A stretch of DNA of 64,000 bases from Blasia pusilla (lineage: Eukaryota > Marchantiophyta > Marchantiopsida > Blasiales). Position numbers and translations under genes: made by a program. Shown one piece after another: positions 33,256 to 45,030 of this stretch; position 1 is the first letter of the stretch; the number at the start of each line of letters is the position of its first letter. A model generated the notes under the pieces. The model worked only from the letters and a program-made list of their open reading frames with translations. It searched no databases and was not told the DNA's origin. The DNA is taken from contig CM114272.1 of NCBI GenBank assembly GCA_050084515.1, positions 6,696,001-6,760,000 on the forward strand. Reading direction: 5' to 3'.

Positions 33256-35610
33256 ACTGCACAACATGTTCACACCAGTGTTATAAGACCGAAATTACTA
33301 TAGGCTCATGCGTAAATGATCAATATCCGCAGAGTGCATCACGTAATAACCGCCGAGTGCGTCACGTAATATCGGCCAAGGCGGCTGATTTCCCTAAGAG
33401 CAATTTCTCCTGATTTATTCCATGCTTCAATTAGCAGCAATAGAGTGAGGGAGTTGTAAATGAGTAGTGATTACCTTCTCCGAAGCTGTATCCTTCCAAA
33501 TATGGCTCGTTCTCAAATGTGGAAGCTTTCTCTTCTTCACCAGTGAATATACTCTTATGCACTGGAAAATAGTGTCGGTGTAAGTCTAGTCTCCCGAAAT
33601 CAGTGGGTAATGTTACCAATGGGGTTGTGGACGACTCCCTACCATCCATTTTCATGCGTGCATGTAGCATGAAAAGTGCAAAAGAATGATGAGTCAGAAA
33701 TCTCGATGTGCCAGGGTCTCCAAGATAACCTAAAGATTTACTGTGCGTGAAAAGCGTGCATTCTGCCTGTCAACCATGCCTTTCAACCATGTCCTTGGGC
33801 ACCTACTGCGTTATGCTCTCATATCCTGCAGACTACTTCATACAATAGAGACATGCAAGAACATTTAGGGTTACCTGTACCCAATCCGACGTGGTACGTC
33901 GGATTACGGGGGCCGACTGAGAAAAGGCACTTCCGAGCAATGTCCGGGGAGAATCGGGATTACGTGTTGGCCTAGCGGAAGAAATTTAGAATTTCCGATT
34001 CACTTTACAAATCAACGACCAAAAACCGGGCAGAATACATAGTTCTCCTTTGTATTTATATCTCTATTACCGTTCTCGTCTCTAGAGACCGGGAATGTAC
34101 CGGTTCTCGCCAGAAAACTACCCGGACCCTGCTTCCGAGGGGTCCGTTGTGGGGACAAAAAGCCCTCGAGGGGCCTCTTAAGCAACTTCCTCCCTTTTTC
34201 AATAATAGATAAATTAATGAAAGACTGTAAGTAACTAAGGCGTAACTAGTGGCCTTCATTAGTTAATCATTTTATGCCTTCGGTTTTAGTGGACACTGGA
34301 TGCATGGTACGGTGAAAATCGATGACACAATATGACGTGATGTGGGAGCCACCAATTCCACGTCAGCGCGTAGTACGGAAGTCCAGTTCGCTGACCTTTG
34401 TCGGCGCCGGCATCCGCACATGTGCGTGCGTAGGAACAGTCATTCGCTGGTACGAGGCAACATACATTCTATGGGAATGTGCTATGGTCCCATGGGGGAG
34501 AATGTTCATGTTGCTCGATGGTCCCATGTGCATCGAGTCGGAGGACCCATGCAAATCCGGCGTCAACCTGATCTTTCGGATTCGACGGCTGCCTAGGCCC
34601 TTATAGGTGATGCAGAATCCCAGTCATCCTCATCCCACAACCATCATAATCGTCGATCATAGTTCTAAGATGATATTTCGGTTCCGACATCGTACTCTTA
34701 TACTCGCCGCTTTTATTGTCTTTTGGACCGGGCCTACACCTGTCATATAACCTCGTCTAAAAGTAGACCGGTCGGAGAAAGGTGTCACCTTTGTAAGATT
34801 CTCCGCCTGCCCTGTACCAATGGGTTTCAGCGTTTCGCTTTCTTATGTCAGACGTGTGTCAGGCCAAGGGACAAACAAGGAGCAGTACCTCTGGGCCCAC
34901 CGACCTTGGGCCGGGGACCTGCAGGCTTTATATCCCCAGTGCAGAGCTGACCAACGCAACTTATACAGCACACGTTACGATAAAGTTTCAAGTCTGCCCC
35001 GAGATTATTAGTAGCCTGCCCGAAACTCACTCATGACCGAAGTCACCGAAGCTCATGACCCTTCTCTCATGTTGTAAGTTGTCGAAATCCTGAGAGGAGG
35101 TGGATGATTTCTTTTCTGCAATTGGCAAACCGTTTAGAAAGAAAGGATTTCGTGCCCGCCCGTCATGATTACGCTCGGTAGATCGCCAACATCTAACGCT
35201 TCGGCAGCACCGCAACTCCTTTGGTCGGGAGTTTATCTCATTATTATTGTTGGTATCATTTTATTTTCATTAAAATGAAACATATTTATGATTACGATAT
35301 TTATGATTAGAACAAAGGATTATAATTAGTATGCCCGCGTTTCACGTAAAAATTATTTTATTGTAAGAAGTAAAAATTATATTTTAATTTTAAAATTGAA
35401 ATGTTATTAAGGAATCCCCTATACTAACTAATCTATATTATTATTTGATGAGCACTTCAGCAAATGGCCACAAATCCTCTTTATGACAAGATTCTTTTGG
35501 AACCTAGGAACTCCTGCCCAAAATATAAATTCATTAAATTTTTTTTCATAAATTCGGTTTTCTATATATAGCCAAAAGGCTATTTGATATTAAGAGCCAT
35601 AAGGGTACTG

Positions 35611-35769
35611 GGAATTCAGTTTCTAGGAGGGCCAAACCGCCAAATATGCACTCGGATTGGACTCGTTTTGATCCATTCGGAAAAGGGTTTTCGGAATTAA
35701 GTTGTTAGGAGGGCCAAGCCGCCAAATATGCTCTCGGACTTGGGGTGTTTTGGTCCCTTTGGAAAAGTT
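35611..35769. repeat. Tandem duplication, about 80-bp unit
   Basis: Two adjacent units (35,611-35,692 and 35,693-35,769) share GGAATT(C/A)AG, TAGGAGGGCCAA(A/G)CC, GCCAAATATGC(A/T)CTCGGA and TTTGG(T/A)-type tails followed by GGAAAAG. Non-coding. Confidence 0.75.
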
Positions 35770-36138
35770 CATTTAGGCGCCGTAAGAACACATTTTATAG
35801 TTGACTAAGCATGTTTAGGTGTCCAAGTATTTAAATAGAATTTTGGTTCAAATAGTGCCTCACAAAAAGCGCAATTTATGCACAAACCATAACACACTTC
35901 AAACTCTGCAGAGCAAGAGGGAAAGAAAACAAAGAAATCTATAAGGCAAGAAGCCGTTGAAAAGGGACATGTCATTGTCTAATTCATCAAAGAAGTATTA
36001 TGGAATGAAATCTCCACATGTAACATCTCTCAAAAGGCCCAACAAATGGAGTTCATCACTAGCATATAGTGGGCCAGCAAGCCTAGAGTACAATAGACCA
36101 GAGAGCAAAATGGGAAGATATACAACACCCAGTCCAAC

Positions 36139-36534
36139 CTATAGAGGTTTCCAAAGAGTATTATAATTTGAGAAGTACCCTAACCATTCAGAATCTCCAA
36201 TAACACTTGGAAATGGAAGAGTACATTCTATTGGAAAATCAAGTCCCTCGGTAGAATTTTGGACAAGACTTGGAGATGCAACTCTTGAGTCTTTGCCTTC
36301 AACTTGTTCCAACTCATATCTCAAATATTTGGACCTTTCCACACGCTCTAACTCAAAGTACCACCTCTCTCCTTTAGAACCCCCTATCTTTGAAAAGGGA
36401 AAATAAAATTTGTAAAGTTCCACCTCTCGAACCTGCAAGGATCTCGAGAAAGAGATCAAAGAAGCATAAGTTTGACTATTAAGATTCTCTTTAGTTCTAG
36501 TTGGAGATGTAACACATGTTGAAATAAAGCTCAA
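36139..36534 (-). CDS. Unrecognised open frame, 131 codons
   Basis: Encodes a protein rich in Ser, Glu and aromatic residues (for example SKGERWYFELERVERSKYL). I do not recognise a domain, signal peptide or membrane segment. Upstream and downstream context is transposon debris or unassigned sequence. It may be a chance frame. Confidence 0.15.
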   Translation of the reverse strand: MSFISTCVTSPTRTKENLNSQTYASLISFSRSLQVREVELYKFYFPFSKIGGSKGERWYFELERVERSKYLRYELEQVEGKDSRVASPSLVQNSTEGLDFPIECTLPFPSVIGDSEWLGYFSNYNTLWKPL

Positions 36535-38039
36535 ATCAGGGTACTACATAGGTGAGGATTCAATTCTACACAAAACTTTACAAAATGTATGACATGATCT
36601 AAAATCCAAAGAAATTTTTGTTACAATGCAAACAAAAAATATGCCAATGTGTGGTGGCTCAATGTGCCTTCCCAAAATCTGTGACAAACATTCAAAATCT
36701 CTCTCAATGCTCTCGGATCTCCCGGACCAACTACTGTCTAACCCTCTGCAATCCTGGATGTGTCATGAGATGTATAGAACTAACTAAATGAGAGCATGAC
36801 AAGAACAAATGGAAAGCGAGCACAAAAGCGGAAGTGAATAATAGGAAGTAGGATCCAAAATGATAAATCTATCGACTTCAAAACACAAGAGATTGGCTGC
36901 GAGTGAGCTCGCCGTTAGGGGAAGTATAGCCAAGAGCAAGAAGCAAACTCAATGTCCCAAGGCCATCCCTTTCTGTAGCGCGTAAGAAGAAGCTCGGGCT
37001 TTGCTCAAGCTTTGTTTTAGCTCTTTGAAGCTCGATCGTTAGAGCTTTGCTCTCCTTGATAAGGAGAAAATGTACTCTTTGATTCAATCTACTACACTAT
37101 AAACTCTCCGGTATGACATACTAAGCCATGAAGTGGGAGCTGCACTATGAGCAAAAGGAGGAGCTCAAAATAAGCCATGACGCAAAGCCAAAGATGAAGA
37201 GCACACTATCAGAGACATGATGCAAATGGGGGGGGTGGGATAACAAAGAACTTGAGGTCTCCCAAGATCAATTCCTCGAGCTCATCCAATAACGATCGCC
37301 TGGAATGTGCACTCTTATGCTCCACTTAAACATAAACTCAAGTGCACAATGAGAGAGCAAATTCGAACACGAGGACCACAAGCTAAGCGCTCGATTAGGG
37401 AGGAGACATAAATCCAGAGTGAGCGCATGGTGTGAGAAACCATGCACATTTGGGACCAAGAGTGCAATATCACACTAGAAGAAAACTGTGGTTTTTATGA
37501 CTTGACTTAGAATGACTTATGCACAAAGTTACTCAAAGTATAACTCCAATGATTCAATGATTTTTTATGACTTGGAAAACCAAAGCAATCATAACATTAT
37601 GACTCAAATAGTATTAGAAATGACTCACTCATGTCCTAGTCATATCCCATGATTCGTCCAATAGTCTGAGTCATTTTCTCACACATGTGTGGTAGAAAAC
37701 ATAATTAGGAGAATATTAAATAAATAAATAAAATAAAATTGATATTACCACAAAATATCTCCTTATGAGATACAATGAAAAAATATCATTAAAATATGAA
37801 GAAATAAATAAATATAAAATTAATTAAATATTTATTGGATAATTAATATAATGAAGGAATCCACACAATCTTGTAATTTTTCTACCATTTAAAAGGACAT
37901 CAGGGATATGGAATAATATTAACAATATAAGTAATGTTTAATCTAGTCATAAATAGGTATTAAACCTAATATCCAAACATCCATAAATCATGTAATTTTT
38001 CACAAAGATGGGACTTGAGGCTTAGAGCCTAGAGGTGGC

Positions 38040-39040
38040 TTGGTGAGTTTTTTTCAAGGTGAATGCACTTCCAAGGATGGAGTAAAAATGGAAGATGGGT
38101 CTGGTGAAGGGTATTTTTAAATCCAAATAAGAAATGGAAAAGCAAGATCGGAACCGTTCAAGTGGTTTAAGAGAGTGTTCTTTCTATCCTTGCAAAGTTT
38201 CGGCTCCATCCAACGGTGGGAGAAGGTTTGGAGATAGAACCAACAGAAATATTAACAACACCAAGAAGAATCCCTCTTGGAAGATTGAAGTTCTTCCTCT
38301 CGACGCAAGATTTTGGCAAAACTTTACCTCTGGTCATCCATGAATCTTGAGACTTTCCAAGAAGATGAGACTCGGTGCCGAGAACATAGTTTTCCCCGAG
38401 GATTGCAATCTTGGATGATGGATTTAAAAATGCACAATGAAATAATGAATCTGAATTTTTATCTCTTGCTATGTGGTCAATTCGCAAGATCTGAACTGTC
38501 CATCCTCTCCTAAAGCATGTTTTCCGTGAGCGTGCAAAGTCTAAGGGCCATCCAATGATGTGAAAATACAATCCACAGAAGATGTAGGCAAGAACAGTAA
38601 CTTGATATCATAATAGGGTACAAGTGGAGTGTTGGTCACTCAAAAAGCCTGAAACTTTTCCAAGGCATGTGAAATTAGAGTCTTAGGCTTGGTGATTTTT
38701 TTCAAGGTGAATTCACCTCCAAGAATGGAGTAAAAAATGGAAGATGGTTCTCGTGAAAGATATATTTTAATTCAAATTGAAAGTGGGAAAGCAAGATCGA
38801 AATCGTTCAAGTGGTTTAAGAGGGTGTTATACCTATCCTTGCAAAGTTTTACCTCCATCCAACCGTGGGAGAAGGTTTGGAGGTAGAACCAACGGAAATG
38901 TTAACAACATCAAGAAGAATCTCTCTTGGAAGACCGTAGTTCTATGTCTTGATGCAAGATTTCGGTAAAAATTCACCCATGGTCATCCATAAATCTTGAA
39001 AAATTCCAAGAAGATGGGACTTGGTGCCGAGAGCCAAGAT
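38040..39040. repeat. Pair of long direct repeats, about 350 bp each
   Basis: 38,040-38,395 and 38,692-39,040 are closely similar along their length. Shared words include TTTTTTCAAGGTGAAT, CAAGATCG(G/A)AA(C/T)CGTTCAA and CCATCCAAC(G/C)GTGGGAGAAG. Also shared are AACCAAC(A/G)GAAAT, CCAAGAAGATG and CTCGGTGCCGAGA. The starts are about 652 bp apart, giving a partial tandem array of about 650-bp units. No protein similarity is seen in either copy. Confidence 0.8.
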
Positions 39041-39285
39041 AATATTTCCCCCCAGGTTTTGAAGATTCAAAGACCCACTAAAAAATGCACGATGAAATGT
39101 GCCAAATTGAATTATGAACTCAATCCTAGACCAAACTATAAAACCTAAGAAATATAGTCTCTCCTAAACTTTAGAGACTACTCTAAACTCCAAACAAAAC
39201 CCATAGGAGACTTACCTTGGAACCTTCGAGCCTTTACCCAAAACCCAAAACCCAAAACTAAACCCTTCACCCAAAATCCTCCCTC

Positions 39286-39417
39286 CCTCCCTCCCTTTTT
39301 TCCTTTTATTTTCCTTTTTCCTCCCTTCCATTTCTTTTCTTCTCCCCCCTTCCTTCCATCCTTCCTTTTTCCCTTTTTCCGTCTTTTTTTCTTCCTTCCT
39401 TCCTTCCTTCCCGTGGC
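39286..39417. repeat. Polypyrimidine tract with CCTT units
   Basis: About 130 bases almost entirely C and T on the plus strand, with clusters of CTTC/CCTT repeats (for example TTCCTTCCTTCCTTCC near 39,390-39,412). The minus-strand Lys/Arg/Glu-rich open frames here are products of this composition. Confidence 0.9.
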
Positions 39418-39490
39418 TCTCAATCCTGCCCCTCATTCGTTCTCGTGGTTCTCACTCTTCACGATCCAGTTGCACCTCCTGCCCTCGGCC

Positions 39491-39820
39491 CAAGGTTGCA
39501 CATTGAAAAAGTCAGTGTCCGTGGACATGTACATGTCCATGGACTTATGTCCGTCCTATGGAAGGACTTGTCCGTATGGGCCCCACCTTTCCCTTCTTTC
39601 TCATTCCCCTTACTTGCCTTCGAGTTCCATACTCCCTCGTTTCTTTCTCCCTCCACCTCCACTCCCTCCTCCCTCATTGCTCCATTCATCCTTGCCTTGC
39701 CTTCCATCATGGACTATAAGTATGGGTCCCACCTCTTGAAACCTATGTCTGCGGACATGTCCAAAAATTTTCGTCCATGTCCGCCCTAAGGAAGGACTTG
39801 TTCATTTTTGTGCAATTATG
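39491..39820. mobile_element. Short non-autonomous hAT element (copy E)
   Basis: The left end is CAAGGTTGCAC and the right end GTGCAATTATG (degraded). The 8-bp flanks are CCTCGGCC (39,483-39,490) and CCTTGGCC (39,821-39,828), one mismatch. The interior (CCTTGCCTTCCATCATGGAC, CCTCCACTCCCTCCT) matches the reverse complement of copy G at 61,979-62,289, so these two form a subfamily distinct from copies A and B. Confidence 0.75.
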
Positions 39821-41400
39821 CCTTGGCCGTGTCTCTCACTCTGTTCGTTCAATTTGGCACCGATTGCTATGCCTCCTGCCCTCCGCCACGGCTCTCACTC
39901 TAATGGCTTGAGCTGCATTTAGTGTTGCGCCTCCTACCCTCTTGCCCTCGGCCGCAACTCTTGCTCAAGCCGTTCGAGCTACGCCACTTGGAGCATGGCT
40001 CTTGCAATTCATTCCATGTTCGAGCTGCTTTAGGGAGACCTTTGGGACTTTTGAGCTACTATAGGAAGATGACGTACTTTGAATGTTTGATTTCTAGTTG
40101 AGAGAGCAAGGCTGGCTGCGGCTTTCATTCCCGCCTTTGAGCTTCTGTCCGTGGCTCTCCCTCTCGGGCTCGAGGTGCCTATTTGCTGTCATTGATCAAC
40201 AATCTATTTTATGTCTTTGAATCTTTGTTTGATTGTCACATAGTACACGACTGTCACTGAATGAGCTTCTTCCTTCTCTCTCACTATTGCCTTTAAGCTA
40301 TTTTTCCAAGGCTTCCTGAGGCTCTTTGTTGTTCATGGGTTTCTATCACTGAGTATACATTGGGCTCGTCTTTTACTCCCGCCTTAGTCCGCGGATGTCA
40401 CTTTGTTGGGGCTCTAGTTGCGCCACTCCTTTTGGATTCTAGCTGCACCATTCTTAAACATTTTAGCTAATGTGACAAGGCTACCCACTCTTACTCCCTT
40501 CCATCAACCGATTTCTAGCTACTACGCCAAGAGTGCCCACGGTTGTCATTCAGCCTTCCAAGGTCCTTCTCGCATTCAAGCTTCTACACCAAGGCTGCCT
40601 GCGGCTGTCACTCTCGCCTTTGAGGTGCATTTTGTCTGTCACCGATCCTTGCATTCATGTCTTTGCTTGGCTGATCGATTGTCACATAGTACCTGACTAT
40701 CACTTAAGGCGCTTCTCTGTGATGTTCTTCTGGAAGAACATCACAGAACTTGTTGATTCTAGAAAGCTTTCATTTTTCAACTATCCATTAGAGGTTTTTT
40801 TTCTTATGTGAATTTTATATGAATAGAGTGGAGGAAAAGAAGGACAAGAGACATTTCTAAGAGGTCCAACCTCTTATCAGTATAGAGGTTCCGGTGAGAT
40901 ACCGTCGAGTGCAAGTCAATCTTTTCCATCACCATCCATGACTCAGAGTCTGACAGATTGGGTACTAATTTTTGGTCACTCTCTCTTTCCCTCTAACCCT
41001 CAAAGAAGGACAAACAAAAGTTTAATGTGATGTAAAAAATTTGGAAGTAAGATGAGCTAACCTATCCCTGTTTTTAGCATGTACACAATCAAGTATCAAC
41101 TAATTTTTATCACAATTTTTAATCACAGATATCGCTAGCCGATATGACTCCACTTATTATCACACAATTATGCATGTTTCATTTTTTTGAGCTTTCCAAG
41201 TAGAGAGAATTCCTAGTTCCAAGATTAGTTTGAGTTCATTTCGAACTCTTTTGACTAATCAAGTACCAAGAATGAATTACTCACCTTATTATCTTTCATA
41301 TTCAGAAAGTTTACAAAAGCATCATAACTATCGTCCATCCTCTTGGTTGATCATTATTAAATCCTTAGGAAATATTTGTAATTAATTTGTTTTCTTTGAA
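39821..41400. other. Unassigned stretch with imperfect internal duplication
   Basis: 39,840-40,690 contains degenerate repeated phrases, for example GATTGTCACATAGTAC followed by GACT(A/G)TCACT at 40,231-40,260 and at 40,677-40,704, and CGGCTCTCACTC-type words. No recognised protein. A perfect short hairpin lies at 40,716-40,747. 40.8-41.4 kb is AT-rich with nothing recognisable. Confidence 0.4.
40716..40747. repeat. Perfect 15-bp hairpin with 2-base loop
   Basis: TCTGTGATGTTCTTC (40,716-40,730) and GAAGAACATCACAGA (40,733-40,747) are exact reverse complements around the loop TG. The near-absent loop resembles the snap-back palindromes in copia 1. Confidence 0.9.
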
Positions 41401-41402
41401 TT

Positions 41403-41980
41403 TATTTGTATAGGAGGGAGAGCAAGTAGATCGAAACGCAATGTTTGGGCCAATGAAGTAACACAACGTAAGGACCAAAATCTAAAACCTTGATATGAGC
41501 TAATGCCAAATGGATATCCAAAAACCAAGGCTGTTGGTTATGAGCCTTGGCTCACTGATTTGAAAGTGCGAGCCATGTGTTATCTTGACTTGTCGTGTAT
41601 TGAAATAAGTAGGCAAGATCATGTGAGTATGGCGATGGTGACCAACTATATCATGGAATCGTATATATATATATATATTGGTGCACCAACCTTGGATCTA
41701 GAGTTTTTTAGGAGAAAAGTCTCCCAACTCCTAAAAACTGAGTGGTCAACATTGAAGGCCTATTGGAAGAAGAATGGTGGGCTTCGAGAAGTCCACTGTC
41801 AACTCGAAGCAAAGGGGTTGGAGTAGGAACGGATGATAGATTATCGGATGTCTGAATCCGGAAAGTTTAAGGCCCAACAAATGACAAAGGCTCAATCACA
41901 CGTCAAAAATTTAAACTAGAGCAGTCGGGGAGGTTTAGAGGGCTTTGGTGTGAGTCATGAAATACCTTCCATGAATGCCT
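41403..41980 (+). pseudogene. Exon-like frame of an unrecognised gene split by copia 2 (left part)
   Basis: An open frame (41,503-41,826) encodes YEPWLTDLKVRAMCYLDLSC, then FFRRKVSQLLKTEWSTLKAY and WKKNGGLREVHCQLEAKGL. After one stop the same frame continues with DYRMSESGKFKAQQMTKAQS up to GFGVSHEIPSM at the copia 2 boundary. The (TA)n run within it (about 41,662-41,680) could be an intron or expansion. The Lys-rich linker and the neighbouring segments loosely recall the second ORF of plant CACTA-type or Ptta elements, but I cannot assign the family. It probably belongs with 48,235-48,731. Confidence 0.3.
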
Positions 41981-41986
41981 GAATTT

Positions 41987-42604
41987 GGAGAATACAGAAG
42001 GTGATGAAATCACTAAAATATATTACAAAACTTGGAGATACAAAGTGCCCCGGTCCATCCATGCGCTCACAGAAGAGCTTTGATGGAATCTGAACATGGA
42101 GATCACTCGACATACAAGAGTGCGTTACCGCTGCGGCTCACGACTACTTGACTACTCGGGAAACTAAGGCTTTTTACATTTTTTATTTTTTTCTATTAAT
42201 AGAAAAATCTTGGTGGTAAACAAGAAGTTGGAAAACATGAAATCTCATGATTATTATGTTCTTTTCCATCAAATTCTACCTTACTCGTTACGTGGCCTCA
42301 TGAAAGAGCAAGTTTGTATGACATTTATGAGATTAAGTAGGATTTTTAGAAGGTTATGTCTTAAAGTATATGACCCATCCCAATTTGAGAGACTAAGGTC
42401 AAATGCGGTTTAGACCCTAAGACCCGCACCCTGATGCAATATAGGGTTAGATGATCCTAGTAACGCTAATCCATAAACCACCTACGTCATATTATTATGA
42501 CTCCTTCGACGTCTAAGTCGGAACCATCAATCTAGGCTTCTACTTATACAAGCGGGCCGATCAGATTAATGATGCTAAGAGAAGTGGATGTTGAGAATCC
42601 AACA
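41987..42604 (-). repeat. 3' LTR of copia 2, enlarged by an insertion
   Basis: It matches the 5' LTR apart from about 215 bp of foreign sequence at 42,208-42,423. On the minus strand it follows a purine tract (GAGGGGGGA) at about 42,605-42,613 and starts TGTTGGATTC at 42,604. Confidence 0.85.
42208..42423 (+). pseudogene. CACTA (En/Spm) TNP2-type transposase fragment inside the LTR
   Basis: The plus-strand frame encodes NKKLENMKSHDYYVLFHQIL, then PYSLRGLMKEQVCMTFMRLS, then RIFRRLCLKVYDPSQFERLR. The pattern matches the conserved plant CACTA transposase stretch that reads MKSHDCHVL(L/M)QRLLP, then a helix, then FFRxLCSKVL and LE. It is open for about 67 codons, ending at a TAG at 42,411-42,413. 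It lies between LTR words TTCTATTAATAGAAAAA and CGCACCCTGATGC, opposite in orientation to copia 2. The 5' LTR has no such segment, so it arrived after integration or by rearrangement. Confidence 0.75.
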
Positions 42605-42636
42605 TCCCCCCTCAATATCCACTCTCATGTGGACTA

Positions 42637-43200
42637 CTATCTTGGACCAATGCCAAGACCCTTCACATGTCGGTGAAGCTCATCTCCGCTCAAAGCTTTA
42701 GTGAAGTTGTCTGCACGGTTATCCTCTGTTGGACAATAGACTAACTTCAAAACCTCTCTCTCGATCAACTCACGAACAAAATGATACTGAATCTCTATGT
42801 GCTTTGTACGAGCATGAAACATAGGATTGTGTGCTCTAGAAATGCAACTCTGATTGTCACACCACATTACAGTAGCACTTTCTGATGCTTCTCCTATGTC
42901 CTCCAATATCCATCTCAACCATACTGTTTCACAAGAGGCATAACAAGCCGCTTTGTACTCTAACTTGGTAGAAGAAAGAGCCACTATAGGTTGCTTCTTG
43001 TTGACCCACGACACCACACCTGATCCTACCAAGAAGCAATAACTCGAAACTCATCTCCGAGGATCTGAATTTCCTGCCCAATCCGATTCACAAAAGGCTA
43101 TCATTGTCGTCCCTGCTCCATAGGTGATGTCATGCTCCATACTGCCTTTGAAGTACTTCAACACACGCATCCCTGCCTTCTAATGGTTCTCACGAGGCTT
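42637..43200 (-). pseudogene. Copia 2 RNase H (broken)
   Basis: On the minus strand TTMIAFCESDWAGNSD is followed by VGSGVVSWVNKKQPIVALSS. Next come EYKAACYASCETVWLRW, MWCDNQSCISRAHNPMFHAR, then KHIEIQYHFVRELIER and NRADNFTKALSGDELHRHV. It keeps CAG (Gln) where copia 1 has a stop. The first catalytic Asp has changed context (CESDWAG for CDADWAG). A frame interruption lies near 43,035. Confidence 0.88.
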
Positions 43201-43764
43201 AGTTGAGAATCTACCCAACACTCCCACAACGAACCTAATGTTTGGTCTAGTGTTGCAAAAAACTATCAAACTTTCTGACGGACTCTTGATGAGACCCTTC
43301 TCTCGGAAGAATGTATCTATTCATTGATACCATACCCTTGGGGCTTGCTTCAACCCATACAATGCTCGATGAAGCAAACACACTTTCTCTTCTGATCCGG
43401 GTATCTCAAAACCCGATGGTTGAGATACATACACCTCCTCCTTGAGACTCCCGTTTAGAAAGGCAGACTTCACATCGTATTGGTATACAGGCCAACGTCT
43501 TGTTCCTGCCACCGCTAGAATAATTAGAATGGTTGTCATCCTTGCAGAAGGAGCAAAAGTCTCATAGTAATCAAAGCCTTCAATTTGTGAACATTCTTGT
43601 GCAACCAACCTCGCTTTGAATTTATCCAATATACCGTCCGACTTGTACTTGGTCTTGTACACCCACTTGGTGCGTATTATCTTCCTGTCCTTTGGCTTCT
43701 GAACTAAAGTCCAAGTTTCATTTCTCAAATAGCATCCATCTCCATCTGCATGGCCTCTCTCCAT
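43201..43764 (-). pseudogene. Copia 2 reverse transcriptase lacking the YVDD region
   Basis: The N-terminal RT half is well preserved (FKARLVAQECSQIEGFDYYE, YQYDVKSAFLNGSLKEEVYV, LHRALYGLKQAPRVWYQ). It then reads REKGLIKSPSESLIVFCNTR. The fusion joins SPSE to the SLIFLRN region of copia 1, skipping about 350 bp that in copia 1 encode LYVDDLII and the palm/thumb. The breakpoint carries a short GAA/GAAG homology. The copy could not reverse transcribe even without its stops. Confidence 0.9.
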
Positions 43765-43839
43765 TCAAGATGACCAAGGGCCTCATCCAAGCATGATGGC
43801 TCTTCCACCTTCAAGACCTCTGTCATCAAGGCCATGTTG

Positions 43840-45000
43840 ATGCGAAAACTCTACTGTGCTCCTCTAGTCTCTTGGATCTTCTTGGATTTGTAACAACTTC
43901 ATCAGTTGCTGGTGGATCCTAATTATCCAAGAGCTGCTTTATCCACTTAGGGTATGATGACCTTGGTAGAAGAGCACGACACTCTTTGTAATCATCACCA
44001 AATTCTTCTTCTTGATGATCTGGTGTAAATATTGATGGTGTGCTTTGGTGGGTTATCTCTTCATTTGATGATAATGTGGATGGACCATTTATATCCACCA
44101 CTTGACGAGGTTGTTCCTAGAACACCACATCACGACTCACAAGCATCTTCTTTGCCTCTGGATACAACATGCAATAAGCTTTAGACTCATCACTGTATCC
44201 CATAAAGATGCACTTCTTGCTCTTGGACTCCACCTTGGTCCTAGATGCTTCAAGAATATGTACAAAGCACTCACTACCAAAAGTCCTGAAATGTTGGATT
44301 GATAGTATCTTACATGAGTATACTTGATGAGGAGTCATACCTTGCACTAACTTGGTAGCACTTCAATTTAGAATGTAAACGGCAGTATTAACAACTTCAG
44401 CCCAAAATCCTTCCGTCAAACCTTTCGCTTTCATCTTGCCATCTCCAACACTGTACGGTTTTGACACTCAACAACTCCATTTTATTATGGTGTATGTGCC
44501 GTGGTAAACTATCGATTGATTCCATGCTCCCCCAAATATTTGTTGAATTCTGTTGATAAGAATTATCCTCTTCGATCGGTGCGAAACTTTTGTACCTTCT
44601 TTCCTGTCTCATTCTCAACCAGCTTGTGCCATACTTTAAATTTTCCAAAAGCACTTGCCTTATCATGAAGGAAATTCACCCATATCTTCGTATTATAATC
44701 GTCGACTACTTAAAAGAAATAGGAAGAACCACCTAATGCCACTATTCTCATTTTACCACATAGATCACTATGTATCAGCTCTAGAGGAGCCTTTGCTCTA
44801 TTGCGGGACTCTTGTGGAAATGGTTTTCGGTGTTGCTTGCCCATCATACAAGTTTCACATGTATCTAACACTCAATAAATTGTTGGTAAATCAGCAACCA
44901 TGCTAGATTTCTGCATCTGACTTAGTTAGGGAAAGCTTAGATGACCAAATCTTTCATGCCACAACTTACTGCTTCTAAGATCTGTACCTACACTTGTCGT
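43840..45000 (-). pseudogene. Copia 2 integrase region (broken)
   Basis: The minus strand carries, in order, the pre-integrase segment (WHERFGHLSFP-like, about 44,960-44,900), CMMGKQHRKPFP, KVWHKLVENETGKKVQKF, an integrase core with FAPIEEDNSYQQNS in a shifted frame, and the linker SKKCIFMGYSDESKAYCMLY (44,240-44,180). Frameshifts occur near 44,440-44,560 and stops near 44,365. Residue order matches copia 1 throughout. Confidence 0.85.
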
Positions 45001-45030
45001 GAACGCATACAACTTATAGATATTTCCACG

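Larger units (their letters stand above)
33256..38030. other. Unassigned stretch with local repeats
   Basis: No recognised protein on either strand. 33.7-35.2 kb has balanced composition and might contain the 5' end of the MULE, but no long terminal inverted repeat was found. 35.2-38.0 kb is AT-rich. A minus-strand open frame of 131 codons (36,139-36,534) and several of 60-75 codons have no recognisable domains. A local direct repeat (35,611-35,769) is listed separately. Confidence 0.45.

Noticed and set aside
39178-39436. Two Lys/Arg/Glu/Gly-rich minus-strand frames
   Set aside because: Direct translation of the polypyrimidine tract; low complexity, no gene evidence.
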